Assembly (NCBI GenBank): GCA_017550145.1
Contig: JAFZQG010000027.1
Location: 1 to 64,000 of the forward strand
Direction: 5' to 3'
Length of the DNA: 64,000 nucleotides
From: Erysipelotrichaceae bacterium
Lineage (GTDB): Bacteria; Bacillota_I; Bacilli_A; Erysipelotrichales; Erysipelotrichaceae
Under the pieces are notes generated by a model. That model saw only the letters and a program-made list of their open reading frames with translations, was not told where the DNA came from and searched no databases. A program made the translations under genes and the position numbers. Below are positions 1 through 9,597 of this stretch, piece after piece. Position 1 is the first letter of the stretch, and each line of letters starts with the position of its first letter.

Positions 1-776
1 ATATCGGCGTACCTAACGGCTTGCACTATGAGATCGCGAAGAAGGCTCTGAATAACGGTAAGCACGTCATTCTGGAGAAACCGTTTGTGCCTTCCTATAA
101 GGAAGCTAAAGAGCTGATCGATCTGGCTAAGAAGAAGGATCTGATCATCTTTGATGCGGTAACCTTATTACATATGCCTAACTACAGGAATATAAAGAAG
201 TTACTGCCTGAACTGGGTGACATCAAGATGGTCGACATCAACTTCTCGCAATACTCATCCCGTTATGACAAGTTCAAGAAGGGCATCGTCTTACCGGCAT
301 TCGATTACAAACTGGCCGGTGGAGCTCTGATGGACCTGGGTATATACAATATCAACTTTGTGGTCGGCTTGTTTGGCGAACCTAAGGGTGTTTCCTATTT
401 CCCGAATATGCATAAAAAAGTCGATACTTCGGGTGTGCTGGTATTGGATTACGGCAAGTTCAAAGTCAATGCGATCAGTGCCAAAGACTGCCGTGCTCCG
501 CTTAAGGTCTGCATCCAGGGCGACAAGGGTTATATCGCATCAGATGACGCATCAAGCGTTATCGCCAAAGTCAGACATGTGGACAATGCGGGCAATACCA
601 AGGAATACACTTTGAATAAATATCCTGATATTCCTCACTATGATGAATATGTGACTTTCAAGAAGATCTTCAATAATAAGGATCTCAAGAAGGCTCAGGA
701 ATTCAATGAGATGACACTAAAGACCGTAAAGGTTTTAGATAAAGCACTTAAGAGTGCAAAGATAACTTTCAAATAA
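1..776 (+). CDS. Gfo/Idh/MocA family oxidoreductase, 5'-truncated
   Basis: The reading frame is open from base 3 and has no credible start in the window: the first in-frame TTG at 21 lies inside the conserved stretch (PNGLHYEIAKKAL...GKHVILEKP) that follows the NAD(P)-binding Rossmann fold in this family. The nucleotide-binding N-terminus is therefore upstream of the window. The EKP motif with its conserved lysine is present, followed by the C-terminal alpha/beta substrate domain, which contains GGALMDLGIYNI, the usual family signature. Members oxidise or reduce sugars and cyclitols with NAD(P). Nine bases separate it from the GH1 gene, so a role in sugar processing within the same operon is likely, but the substrate cannot be read from sequence. 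Confidence 0.88.
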   Translation, partial: IGVPNGLHYEIAKKALNNGKHVILEKPFVPSYKEAKELIDLAKKKDLIIFDAVTLLHMPNYRNIKKLLPELGDIKMVDINFSQYSSRYDKFKKGIVLPAFDYKLAGGALMDLGIYNINFVVGLFGEPKGVSYFPNMHKKVDTSGVLVLDYGKFKVNAISAKDCRAPLKVCIQGDKGYIASDDASSVIAKVRHVDNAGNTKEYTLNKYPDIPHYDEYVTFKKIFNNKDLKKAQEFNEMTLKTVKVLDKALKSAKITFK

Positions 777-2246
<1,470 letters not shown>

Positions 2247-2259
2247 ACATTTAGAAAGA

Positions 2260-2286
2260 ACGGAGCACTGATTAACAGTGCTCCGT
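2260..2286 (+). terminator. Inverted repeat after the GH1 gene
   Basis: An 11-bp stem (ACGGAGCACTG / CAGTGCTCCGT) with a 5-base loop begins 13 bases after the GH1 stop. It lacks a T-tract, so it is a weak intrinsic terminator at best. A second hairpin with a short T run follows at 2336-2362 and may complete termination. Confidence 0.5.
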
Positions 2287-2335
2287 AATCATTATGTCTA
2301 TTGTATGAGATGACTTTTTCAAGGGAGTTAAAAGA

Positions 2336-2430
2336 AAGAGGATGTTGGAAGCATCCTCTTTTCCGTTTCGGTTCGTAAACCACACTATCACTAAAAATAT
2401 AACAAATAGATATATTGTTTTCAATTAAAG
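2336..2430. repeat. ~95-bp direct repeat, copy 1 (starts with a hairpin)
   Basis: This stretch matches 3391-3488 with about 85-90 percent identity by eye. It begins with a hairpin (AAGAGGATG / CATCCTCTT, then TTCCGTTT), continues with a conserved GGTTC-CAAACC-like segment, an AT-rich part containing ATATAACAAATA, and ends at TTTTCAATTAAAG. Six bases upstream of copy 1 is a lone unit (2312-2329) of the 33-bp repeat found downstream of copy 2. The two copies flank the BrnT/BrnA locus. The hairpin can act as a terminator. Confidence 0.75.
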
Positions 2431-2488
2431 AATAATTATGGTTCATTAATGTAAACTATGCAATCAATTGTCTGTTAAAAAGGCGAAA

Positions 2489-2812
2489 CTACAGACTCTT
2501 TGAAACAAGCTCTGGATCATCGATCGCATTATCCAGCAGTCTGCTTAAGAAACCGGTATATCCTTTTCCGGTAGCTCTGGCTTTCTCCAATGTTCTAGGA
2601 GATATTCTCAGTGAAATGATAGGCTTATTGTTTTTTGCTCTTTTTTGTCTGGCTAATTCAGCCATTTCTGCATATTGTTCAAGTGTTAGAATAGGGGCAT
2701 CTTCATCAGGAGTTACTGTCCTTTTGGAAGCAGCTTCTATTTCTCTTATCTGCTCTTCAGTAGGTTTTTGTCCCTTCTTGATTACCATACGAATATTCTT
2801 AGTATTCTCCAT
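2489..2812 (-). CDS. brnA: BrnA-family antitoxin
   Basis: 107 residues counted from the ATG at 2812, which is preceded on the minus strand by AGGAAAG at good spacing; the frame extends upstream to 2845 but that part overlaps the toxin gene. The C-terminal half (KPIISLRISPRTLEKARATG, then FLSRLLDNAI) is a ribbon-helix-helix DNA-binding segment typical of BrnA antitoxins, which neutralise BrnT and repress their own operon. The start overlaps the 3' end of the toxin gene by 14 bp, giving the usual toxin-first order. The N-terminal acidic linker (PDEDAPILT) resembles toxin-wrapping segments of the family. Identification is by motif reading. Confidence 0.82.
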   Translation of the reverse strand: MENTKNIRMVIKKGQKPTEEQIREIEAASKRTVTPDEDAPILTLEQYAEMAELARQKRAKNNKPIISLRISPRTLEKARATGKGYTGFLSRLLDNAIDDPELVSKSL

Positions 2813-3089
2813 AGTATACTTTCCTTTCTGTTGGCGTAGCCACACGTGCAGATATAAGCCTAGTTACTTCTCCTCGCATTGTGTAAACAACATACAATAT
2901 TCCATGAACACATCCTAAAGCAACCCATCTGTCTTCGTCGATACTGTGAACCTTGTCATAATATTCAATTCTGTCTTCATCAGCAAAGACTAGAGCGGCT
3001 GTTTCAAAACTGATTCCATGTTTTTGAATATTGATCTGGTTCTTAGCATCATCCCATTCGACAACTATTTCATCTACTATAGTTTTCAC
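2799..3089 (-). CDS. brnT: BrnT-family ribonuclease toxin
   Basis: 96 residues, the normal BrnT length. The family pattern is clear: VEWDDAKNQINIQKHGISFE near the N-terminus, then Asp/His positions (YYDKVHSIDEDRWVALG), a central beta-sheet (LYVVYTMRG) and the C-terminal LISARVATPTERKVYY motif. BrnT is a RelE-like ribonuclease in type II toxin-antitoxin modules. It is transcribed before the antitoxin gene, which it overlaps. Expression is expected to be repressed by the BrnT-BrnA complex at a promoter upstream of 3089; I did not identify a clear operator. The pair lies between two copies of a direct repeat, which suggests acquisition as a unit. Confidence 0.88.
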   Translation of the reverse strand: MKTIVDEIVVEWDDAKNQINIQKHGISFETAALVFADEDRIEYYDKVHSIDEDRWVALGCVHGILYVVYTMRGEVTRLISARVATPTERKVYYGEY

Positions 3090-3390
3090 ACATAAAGTAT
3101 AACAAAATGTATTACATTATTCAAATGGAAGGGATCTTTCATCAATGCTCCGTATATTTGTGTCTGTCTGCATGAAAATTTGATGGTTCTAAAGTTTTAG
3201 TATTTTCCCCAAAATTTGGAGTGATTAGTGTGTTTTTGTCATTTTTAAAAGGATTAACTAATTATGGAAATAATGGATGTTATGAAGCATCATCATTATT
3301 TTTTCTAATTACCAGAAATTCTTAGGGAACATTTTAATTATTTTTACTGCAAAAATGCCAAAAGTACTACAATAAGAGAATTTATTTAAA

Positions 3391-3488
3391 AAGAGGATGT
3401 TAGCAGCATCCTCTTTTCCGTTTTAGGTTCACAAACCTTACTCTCATCTAAAATATAACAAATATATATATATTCTTTTCAATTAAAG
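3391..3488. repeat. ~95-bp direct repeat, copy 2
   Basis: Second copy of the element at 2336-2430, in the same orientation about 1055 bp downstream, with the same leading hairpin (AAGAGGATG / CATCCTCTT) and the same end (TTTTCAATTAAAG). It leads almost directly into the 33-bp tandem array. Confidence 0.75.
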
Positions 3489-3495
3489 TATATCT

Positions 3496-3655
3496 GACTT
3501 TTCCCAGGGGCTTTTATTCCATATTCACGACTTTTTCAAGGGAGTTTTATTCCTTAGCAGAGACTTTTCCCAGGGACTTTTATTCCATTGTCGGGATTTT
3601 TTCAAGGGAGTTTTATTCCATAGCCACGACTTTTTCCAGGGACTTTTCTCTGCAG
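3496..3655. repeat. 33-bp tandem repeat array, five units
   Basis: Units begin at 3496, 3529, 3562, 3595 and 3628, exactly 33 bp apart, each starting GA(C/T)TTTT and most containing TTTTATTCC; the last unit is partial. Two types alternate: units 1, 3 and 5 carry CCAGGG followed by CTTTT, while units 2 and 4 carry TCAAGGGAGTTTT, giving a 66-bp higher-order period. There are no unique spacers. Read on the minus strand, 33 bp equals 11 codons and one frame reads NKTPLKKS / NKSPWEKS-like repeats, but stops interrupt all three frames. Confidence 0.85.
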
Positions 3656-3724
3656 TGAGCTTTTAATAGTATATTCTACTCATGATAAAATTAAAAATAA
3701 CAAGAGTTTGTAGGCAGTATCGCT

Positions 3725-4627
3725 ATGAACACAGGTATCAATGAAGCACAGATCAGCGCAGTTATATGTAAAGCTCTGAACTGTGAAGAAAAAGATATAA
3801 ACCATATTGAAAGAATAGAATCCGGTATGACTAACCGGTCTTTTTGCTTCAAGGTAAAGGATAAGAAATATATCTTAAGAGTTCCCGGTGAGGGAGCTTC
3901 CGATATGATCGATCGTAACAATGAAGCAATCGTCTATAAGACGATCAGAGGTCTGGGTTTCTGTGATGATCCGGTTTATTTTGATCCTGTGACAGGTTAT
4001 AAGATCGCTTACTATATCGATGGTGTGAGATCCTGTGATCCGCATAATGAGGATGATGTAAGACAATGCATGAAGAAACTGAAGAGTTTCCATGAATATC
4101 TTAAGGATGGCAAACCTCTTACGGTTCCTCATAAATTCGATATCTATGAGAGGATCGATTTCTATGACAGTTTATGGATCGGCAAGAGTGTGAATAAGGA
4201 TTATGAGACAGTCAAAGAAAACTGTCTGAGCCTCAAGACTTATATCGATAAACATAAACTTCCTTTTCAGTTATGTCATATAGATTCCGTAGCGGATAAT
4301 TTCCTTTTTGATTCAAAGAATAATGTACAGCTGACAGACTGGGAATATGCGGGCATGCAGGACAGACATGTGGATATTGCGATGTTCTGTATATACAGTC
4401 TTTATAATAAGGAAGAGGTCGATAAACTGATCGACATCTATTTTGAAGGTGAATGTGATAAACAGGCCAGAATAAAAATATACTGCTATATTGCGATCTG
4501 CTGTTTATTATGGTCTAACTGGAGTGAATATAAAAATTATCTTGGAATCAGGTTCGGTGAATATGGTAAGAGACAGTATCAGTATGCGAAAGACTATTAT
4601 GAATATGCGAAAGAAAATCTCAGGTGA
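3725..4627 (+). CDS. LicA-like choline/ethanolamine kinase family protein
   Basis: 300 residues, typical of the choline kinase / aminoglycoside phosphotransferase fold. The nucleotide-binding start (ESGMTNRSF, then YILRVPGEG) resembles choline kinases, and the catalytic loop is HIDSVADNFLF (about H185, D187, N192), followed by the metal-binding DWEYAG (about D205). In LicA-type pathways the enzyme phosphorylates choline for decoration of teichoic acid or lipopolysaccharide. The usual partners (cytidylyltransferase LicC, transporter, phosphotransferase LicD) are not adjacent, so the kinase is an orphan here and the substrate could be another amino alcohol. It lies just downstream of the 33-bp repeat array; a hairpin terminator overlaps its stop codon. 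Confidence 0.82.
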   Translation: MNTGINEAQISAVICKALNCEEKDINHIERIESGMTNRSFCFKVKDKKYILRVPGEGASDMIDRNNEAIVYKTIRGLGFCDDPVYFDPVTGYKIAYYIDGVRSCDPHNEDDVRQCMKKLKSFHEYLKDGKPLTVPHKFDIYERIDFYDSLWIGKSVNKDYETVKENCLSLKTYIDKHKLPFQLCHIDSVADNFLFDSKNNVQLTDWEYAGMQDRHVDIAMFCIYSLYNKEEVDKLIDIYFEGECDKQARIKIYCYIAICCLLWSNWSEYKNYLGIRFGEYGKRQYQYAKDYYEYAKENLR

Positions 4628-4639
4628 ACTGAGATTTTT
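4614..4639. terminator. Intrinsic terminator shared by convergent genes
   Basis: Stem AAAATCTCAG / CTGAGATTTT with a 5-base loop and a T run. It overlaps the stop of the choline-kinase-like gene and touches the stop of the convergent membrane protein gene. The A-run on the other side lets it act in both directions. Confidence 0.8.
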
Positions 4640-5183
4640 AATAGTTGTATTTGTTTTTGAGAATGAGTGCCACCAGGCAGATGACCATACCGGCGAAGGC
4701 AAGACCTCCGGCCGCATAGCTGGCATAGAGGTTGAGGCCTGAATACTGTTCGATGATTCCGTATAGCGGCATCGTGATCGTCAGTAATAAGGACAATACG
4801 ATCAGGATGATCAGACGGGTCTTGGTGTAGGCTCTGGCCATGTAGACAAAGACGTTTTCTTTTTTGGCCCGGTTCCATTTTTCCGCAACCGGCAGTTTAT
4901 AGAAGAACCAGAATCTGAAGAAGATCGCTCCGACGATATAGACAGCCGCAAAGATAAGAGCGGTTGTTATATAGTTCAGATTGAACAGCGACATGAACAT
5001 TACCGCTACGATCACGCTTAACGGAAGTAATGCCGTATACAGCGTATATTTCTGAACATCGGAAGTGGTCAGGATATAACCTTTCCTGCTCAGGATATCA
5101 TAGTAGATCGTGCCTCTTTTGGGGTCCTGATAGATCCAGAGCCCGGAAAGATCGCTGGCTTTGATGATTCTTCTTTTTGGCAT
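4638..5183 (-). CDS. Four-helix membrane protein of unknown function
   Basis: 181 residues. A soluble N-terminal part of about 45 residues (KRGTIYYDILSRKGYILTTS) is followed by four hydrophobic segments at roughly 47-67, 71-92, 122-142 and 153-173. The segments come as two pairs separated by a charged cytoplasmic-looking loop (KLPVAEKWNRAKKEN). I do not recognise the family. The start ATG has GAGGTAAG upstream on the minus strand. It is transcribed alone, convergent with the choline-kinase-like gene and divergent from nagA-1. It is probably a cytoplasmic membrane protein; no transport motif is visible. Confidence 0.65.
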   Translation of the reverse strand: MPKRRIIKASDLSGLWIYQDPKRGTIYYDILSRKGYILTTSDVQKYTLYTALLPLSVIVAVMFMSLFNLNYITTALIFAAVYIVGAIFFRFWFFYKLPVAEKWNRAKKENVFVYMARAYTKTRLIILIVLSLLLTITMPLYGIIEQYSGLNLYASYAAGGLAFAGMVICLVALILKNKYNY

Positions 5184-5259
5184 GTCTTACTTACCTCTAC
5201 CTAATTATTATACACATTTTCCTGTGCTATCATTATATAGAAGAGGAGACTTTTAAAAT

Positions 5260-6399
5260 ATGATAATTCAGAGTAAAAGAGTGTATATTGCATCAACACT
5301 GATGCCGGCTCAGATCGAAATCGAAGACGGAAAGATCAAAGCTGTCTATGAATACGGTGAAAAAGAAGTCGACAGAGACTATGGAGATTTAAGGATCGTT
5401 CCGGGTTTCTATGATGTCCATACTCACGGTTACCACGGCTATGATACAACAGCCGGCGGCAAGGATGGCTTAAGAGCCTGGCTGAAGGATCTTCCTTTGG
5501 AGGGTGTCTGCGGTGTCTGTCCGACGACTCTGACGCAGTCTCACGATACTTTAATGAAGGCCGTAGCGGAAGTTGCGGAAGTTAAGAAAGAGAATCCTGA
5601 GGGAGCTGAGATATTGGGTATTCACTTTGAGGGTCCTTATCTCGATGTGAAATATAAAGGTGCTCAGCCGGAAGAATATATCGTTAAGGGTACGGTCGAA
5701 GAATTCAAGGAATATCAGGCAGCCTGCGGCAATCTGATCAAGATCATCACGATGGCTCCTGAACATGACGATAACTTCGAACTGACCAGATACTGTGCCG
5801 AAACGGGAGTATGCGTTTCGATCGGTCATACCGATGCGGATTATGAAACAGCTGTATTGGCAATCGCCAACGGTGCTAAGGGTTTCACTCATACCTATAA
5901 CGGCATGACAGCCTATGGTCATCGTGCCAACGGTGTTGTCGGTGCAGCGTTCCGCTGTCACGATACTTATGCGGAATGTATCTGCGATGGCAACCATTCG
6001 ACTTATGCCGCTTTGAATGTCTTCTTCAGAGAGAAACAGGGCTTCGGTGTCATGATTACCGACTCACTGATGTGCAAGGGCTATGAAGTCGGCGCAGTCT
6101 TTGATTTCGGCGGGCAGAATGTCGAGATCTATCCGGACGGATCAGCGCATATCCAGACCGGCAAGAAACAGCTGGCCGGTTCTACGTTGAAGGTAAATGA
6201 AGGTATAAAGATCCTGGTCGAAAAGGCTCTGGTTCCATTTGAGACAGCGCTTGATGCGGCCAGCATCAATCCGATGAGATATCTGGGTCTTGATGATCAT
6301 AAGGGCAGAATCAAAGCCGGATTCGATGCGGATATCGTTGTGTTGAATGATGACTATTCCGTTAAACAGACTTACTGTCTTGGTAAAGAACAGTTATAG
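5260..6399 (+). CDS. nagA: N-acetylglucosamine-6-phosphate deacetylase, paralogue 1
   Basis: 379 residues of the amidohydrolase family, the expected length for NagA. The metal and catalytic motifs are all present: VHTHG (H54, H56), HFEGPYL with the ligand glutamate, GHTDAD and FTHTYNGM with ligand histidines, and ITDS with the catalytic aspartate. It removes acetate from GlcNAc-6-phosphate in amino-sugar and cell-wall recycling. A GAGGAGA ribosome site precedes the ATG. NagB is not adjacent. Two more NagA homologues lie at 29055 and 40382, so substrates may be divided between paralogues. Confidence 0.9.
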   Translation: MIIQSKRVYIASTLMPAQIEIEDGKIKAVYEYGEKEVDRDYGDLRIVPGFYDVHTHGYHGYDTTAGGKDGLRAWLKDLPLEGVCGVCPTTLTQSHDTLMKAVAEVAEVKKENPEGAEILGIHFEGPYLDVKYKGAQPEEYIVKGTVEEFKEYQAACGNLIKIITMAPEHDDNFELTRYCAETGVCVSIGHTDADYETAVLAIANGAKGFTHTYNGMTAYGHRANGVVGAAFRCHDTYAECICDGNHSTYAALNVFFREKQGFGVMITDSLMCKGYEVGAVFDFGGQNVEIYPDGSAHIQTGKKQLAGSTLKVNEGIKILVEKALVPFETALDAASINPMRYLGLDDHKGRIKAGFDADIVVLNDDYSVKQTYCLGKEQL

Positions 6400-6402
6400 A
6401 AA

Positions 6403-7317
6403 ATGAAGAAGAAAACAGTAACACTGTTACTCTTAGGAGGAATTCTTTTAGTGGCTATGGGTTTTGGCGGAATAAAACTGTTCAATAAGACAATAGGAAA
6501 GAATTTACTGACGATCGAAAAGCTTCAGCAGATGAAACCTAAATATACCAGACTCTGCGGTGCAAGTTATTATCACGGCGGCGGTATGGAAGGTTCATCT
6601 GATCGAAGGATACTGGAGTTTGATAAGGAAGGCAATCTTACCTATACGACTGAATATGCGGAAGAAAACGGCCTTCCTGAAATATGTCATGTCTATAAAG
6701 TTGATGAGAGTGAACTGGAGAAACTGGATGCCTATGTGAAGCAATACAATCTCTCGGTCTGGGATGAACTTCCTGATGAGGACATGCAGGTGCTGGATGC
6801 GCCAGGTACTTCCATCAATCTGACTTTCTATCCCGAAGAAGGAGATAAGTATAGACGCTCCATGACCATCAACTACGATAAGGTCTTCCCGGAAGGCGGC
6901 TATGAGGTCGTGAATAAATTTGTAAGTATGCTGAGTTCACTGGCCATAGAAGATAATCTGATCGATCACTATGTTCGAGATTATGAAGACAACATCATCC
7001 GCTGCGGCAAAGATGTTGAAAACAGTGATGAAGAGATCGACAAGCTGCTTATGGGCTACTGGAATAATGCAGCTGAACAGAGAGTCTATGTCGACTATGG
7101 TGAAGAGATCCTGGTCATCAGACTGGGTGATGTCGAAAGAAGAGAATATCTGGTAAAAGAAAAGATCCATGAGAACTACAGGGATCTTGATTCTTCCTGG
7201 TACTGTGTATTAGTCAATAAGGAAGATGAAAATGATCTGGCTTATATAACTATCGATAAGGATAAGTTCTATATTGAAGACAGTAACGGCAATACAGCTG
7301 TATTAGAGAGAAATTAA
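6403..7317 (+). CDS. Membrane-anchored extracytoplasmic protein, unknown function
   Basis: 304 residues with an N-terminal signal-anchor (KKKTVTLLLLGGILLVAMGFGG) and no lipobox cysteine. The rest is hydrophilic and acidic, likely an extracytoplasmic domain; I recognise no family. Two regions with alternating beta-like segments (about 40-165 and 200-300) suggest two small domains. It starts 3 bases after the nagA-1 stop with no clear ribosome site of its own, suggesting translational coupling. A strong terminator follows directly. Its link to amino-sugar metabolism rests only on position. Confidence 0.65.
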   Translation: MKKKTVTLLLLGGILLVAMGFGGIKLFNKTIGKNLLTIEKLQQMKPKYTRLCGASYYHGGGMEGSSDRRILEFDKEGNLTYTTEYAEENGLPEICHVYKVDESELEKLDAYVKQYNLSVWDELPDEDMQVLDAPGTSINLTFYPEEGDKYRRSMTINYDKVFPEGGYEVVNKFVSMLSSLAIEDNLIDHYVRDYEDNIIRCGKDVENSDEEIDKLLMGYWNNAAEQRVYVDYGEEILVIRLGDVERREYLVKEKIHENYRDLDSSWYCVLVNKEDENDLAYITIDKDKFYIEDSNGNTAVLERN

Positions 7318-7344
7318 GAGTTTGGAATCATTCCAAACTCTTTT
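7316..7344. terminator. Intrinsic terminator after the nagA-1 operon
   Basis: A 13-bp stem (AAGAGTTTGGAAT / ATTCCAAACTCTT) with a minimal loop, followed by T residues. The mirror-image A-run means it may also end minus-strand transcription of the TIR-TPR gene. Confidence 0.85.
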
Positions 7345-7440
7345 AATATAGTCTTTATACTAATTTGATTATTGAATTAAAAATTGATCATCAACTTCAG
7401 TTTGATAAATAAAAGAATTGGAAACGTGTAATATAATCGG

Positions 7441-9528
7441 TCATCCCAGTTTCTGATTAATCAGTTTTTCGTTTTCTTCCAGATGTACTTTGAAGTCTTC
7501 AACCCCGCTGGCATCATACAGTCTCTCTAAGAGTTCACTTAATTCATAGTGGGCATATTTCAATGTCTCTTTATCATTGGTTTCATCACCCAGATTAATC
7601 AGGTTTCTGGCATTTTCTAACTGTTCATAAATGATATCGGGACTGTCATACCGGTCAAACAGGAGAGAGAAGGCCATTTCAAACATCTTCTTTGCGTCTG
7701 AGTATCTGCCCATCTTCTGATACAATTTGCCGAAGGACCGATAATATTCCTGAGCCAGATTTATGCCATCCTGATCTCTGCCGTTTCTTATAAGCAGTAT
7801 TGAAGCTAATTTAAGAGTCTTTTCGTAATCGAGCAGTTCCTCTGTTCTTCTTTCTCTGGCACCATCATTCAACTCATCAAGTTCTGATGTGGTGATCTCG
7901 CAGTAATCGTTAACCAGATGTCCGAACGAACAGCACAGATCGAGGAATCTTGGATCGGGACTTTCTTCATTCTTCGCGAAGCCGCCTAACGATTCAAAAT
8001 ACATGGCAGCCAGGCCCTGCTTAGCGTCTAAGCCCATACGGAACTGATTTTCATTGCTGGCTAAAGACATCGGTCTTAAGAAACCTAAGGTATCCCATCT
8101 TCTGTCGTATCCGTAATTATCGAAATAATCCATATAGATACCGAAGGCCGTTTCATAGTAATCCATGATCATGGCTCCGACGTTTTCTCTATCAAGCAAC
8201 GGTTCCAGTGTTTTCGCATATTCAACAAGGATCTGGCCTCTTAAAAGTTCATTCCATTCATCCGGATATTCTACATCCATGACTTCTTCAAGCTCATAAG
8301 CTCTCTTACATACCGGTAAGGCTTTATAGTATTCCTCACATGAGACCAGTAATCTGTCGAGATCTAAAAGATAGGAGATCGCATCGAGATAGTCCTGTCT
8401 TTGCCATGAAGTTCTTTGAGCTTCGAGCTGTTCTAATAGACGGTTAAGTATTTCGGATGCTTTGGTGTAATCAGCTTCGATGAACTGTCCTTCGGTGTAT
8501 AGCTGAACCAGTTTTCTGGAAGCTTCGACATTTCCTTTGAGACTTGATCTGTCCAGTAATTCAATTGCTTTAGCGGAATCGGTTTCCACATCGATGCCAT
8601 AAAGATAAGCTAAAGCGATAAAGAATAAGTGATCCGGATCATCGTTTTCTTTCATGCCTTCCTTGCTGAATACTTCAAGTAAGGCTTTGCTTATTTCATC
8701 AGGTTCATCGATGTTTATCGGATAAGGAAGTTCTGAAAAACTGATCTTCAGTTCTTCGGGGTCGGTATCCTGAGCTTCGATAGGAAGGACCGGTTTATTC
8801 TGAGAATGGACTAAAGGATATTCGATACTCTTGACGTAGTTTTCTTCATTAACAAGATTAGGTGTAACTACTAAAGTAACTAATGCGGATTTTAGGATCG
8901 CATCTTCGATCGCATCGGAATAGTTTTCACCCGGAACCAGATATTCGTCATACCAGATCGCGACGTCTCTCATGAATTCATTCTTATGAATAAGACGCAT
9001 GATTTCATTGGCGTGTTTTCTGTCTTTCTTTCGATAGCTTAAGAAGATATACGCATCAAAGGCATCTCTGATCTTATTGGCTGTATCAGTATCTAAGAGA
9101 ATATTATCGAGAAAGGCCGTAAGCTTGTGTTCGAAATCAAGAGCCGTCTCATCTTTCTTTACCGCATCAAGATACTGGATCTTGCCGCAGACCAGATAGT
9201 AGATACTGTCGATCCCTTCTTCTTCCATGATCGGAAGAAGGGCAATATGTTTATCTAGGATTTTTGAAAAGAGAAGATCACGGGCTTTACAGTTTTCGTT
9301 TAAAAAGGAGAGGGTAACAGGGCAGACAGCTAAAGTAATCGAATCCAGCACTTCTTCGGTAATATCTTCGGGATCCTTTGAATAATAGAAGGCTACATTG
9401 GTATAGAGTTTAAGGATCTGATCAGTGATATCTGAGAAATACTTATCGAAGTCTTCTTCGGAAGCAAAGTATAGGGCTTTTAATAAGCCGTTGGGATTCT
9501 TATCAAGATAGGTCTTTACCTGCAGCAT
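7441..9528 (-). CDS. TIR domain protein with Sel1/TPR repeats
   Basis: 695 residues with no signal peptide or membrane helix. Residues ~157-260 form a TIR domain: AYIFLSYRKKDR, then IWYDEYLVPGENYSDAIEDA, then TLVVTPN, with a glutamate at about 236 (YVKSIEYP) where NAD-cleaving TIR domains have their catalytic residue. Residues ~35-120 may be a first degenerate TIR-like domain (LAVCPVTLSFLNENC, IALLPI). About 300-370 hold two Sel1-like repeats (ALAYLYGIDVETDSAKAIELL), and the remaining 330 residues are helical TPR-like. In bacteria TIR domains usually act as NAD-degrading or signal-producing effectors in defence, with TPR-like regions as sensors. AAGGAGAAGAG precedes the ATG. No companion effector gene is adjacent, so it appears to be a single-gene unit. 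Confidence 0.85.
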   Translation of the reverse strand: MLQVKTYLDKNPNGLLKALYFASEEDFDKYFSDITDQILKLYTNVAFYYSKDPEDITEEVLDSITLAVCPVTLSFLNENCKARDLLFSKILDKHIALLPIMEEEGIDSIYYLVCGKIQYLDAVKKDETALDFEHKLTAFLDNILLDTDTANKIRDAFDAYIFLSYRKKDRKHANEIMRLIHKNEFMRDVAIWYDEYLVPGENYSDAIEDAILKSALVTLVVTPNLVNEENYVKSIEYPLVHSQNKPVLPIEAQDTDPEELKISFSELPYPINIDEPDEISKALLEVFSKEGMKENDDPDHLFFIALAYLYGIDVETDSAKAIELLDRSSLKGNVEASRKLVQLYTEGQFIEADYTKASEILNRLLEQLEAQRTSWQRQDYLDAISYLLDLDRLLVSCEEYYKALPVCKRAYELEEVMDVEYPDEWNELLRGQILVEYAKTLEPLLDRENVGAMIMDYYETAFGIYMDYFDNYGYDRRWDTLGFLRPMSLASNENQFRMGLDAKQGLAAMYFESLGGFAKNEESPDPRFLDLCCSFGHLVNDYCEITTSELDELNDGARERRTEELLDYEKTLKLASILLIRNGRDQDGINLAQEYYRSFGKLYQKMGRYSDAKKMFEMAFSLLFDRYDSPDIIYEQLENARNLINLGDETNDKETLKYAHYELSELLERLYDASGVEDFKVHLEENEKLINQKLG

Positions 9529-9564
9529 GTCTCTTCTCCTTGTTTCAGTTAATTTAATTATATT

Positions 9565-9586
9565 AAAAAGGACAACTGAGTTGTCC
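9565..9586 (-). terminator. Terminator of the sigma factor / DUF4349 operon
   Basis: On the minus strand the stem GGACAACT / AGTTGTCC is followed directly by TTTTT, just downstream of the DUF4349 gene stop. Confidence 0.8.
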
Positions 9587-9597
9587 CTAGTTAAGAA

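Larger units (their letters stand above)
3090..3724. other. Gene-free AT-rich region with repeats
   Basis: No convincing gene is present. The first 300 bases are AT-rich with homopolymer runs and no recognisable conserved element; the brnTA promoter should lie near 3090-3130. The remainder holds direct-repeat copy 2 (3391-3488) and the 33-bp tandem array (3496-3655), listed separately. Confidence 0.7.

Noticed and set aside
2799..3089. Insertion sequence or transposase around the direct repeats
   Set aside because: No transposase-like frame lies between the repeats; the only genes there are brnT and brnA.
3496..3655. Possible CRISPR array because of regular 33-bp repeats
   Set aside because: The units are contiguous with no unique spacers, differ from each other, and there are no cas genes nearby.
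5551..5997. Minus-strand frame of 148 codons
   Set aside because: Antisense to nagA-1, with no start signal or domain.
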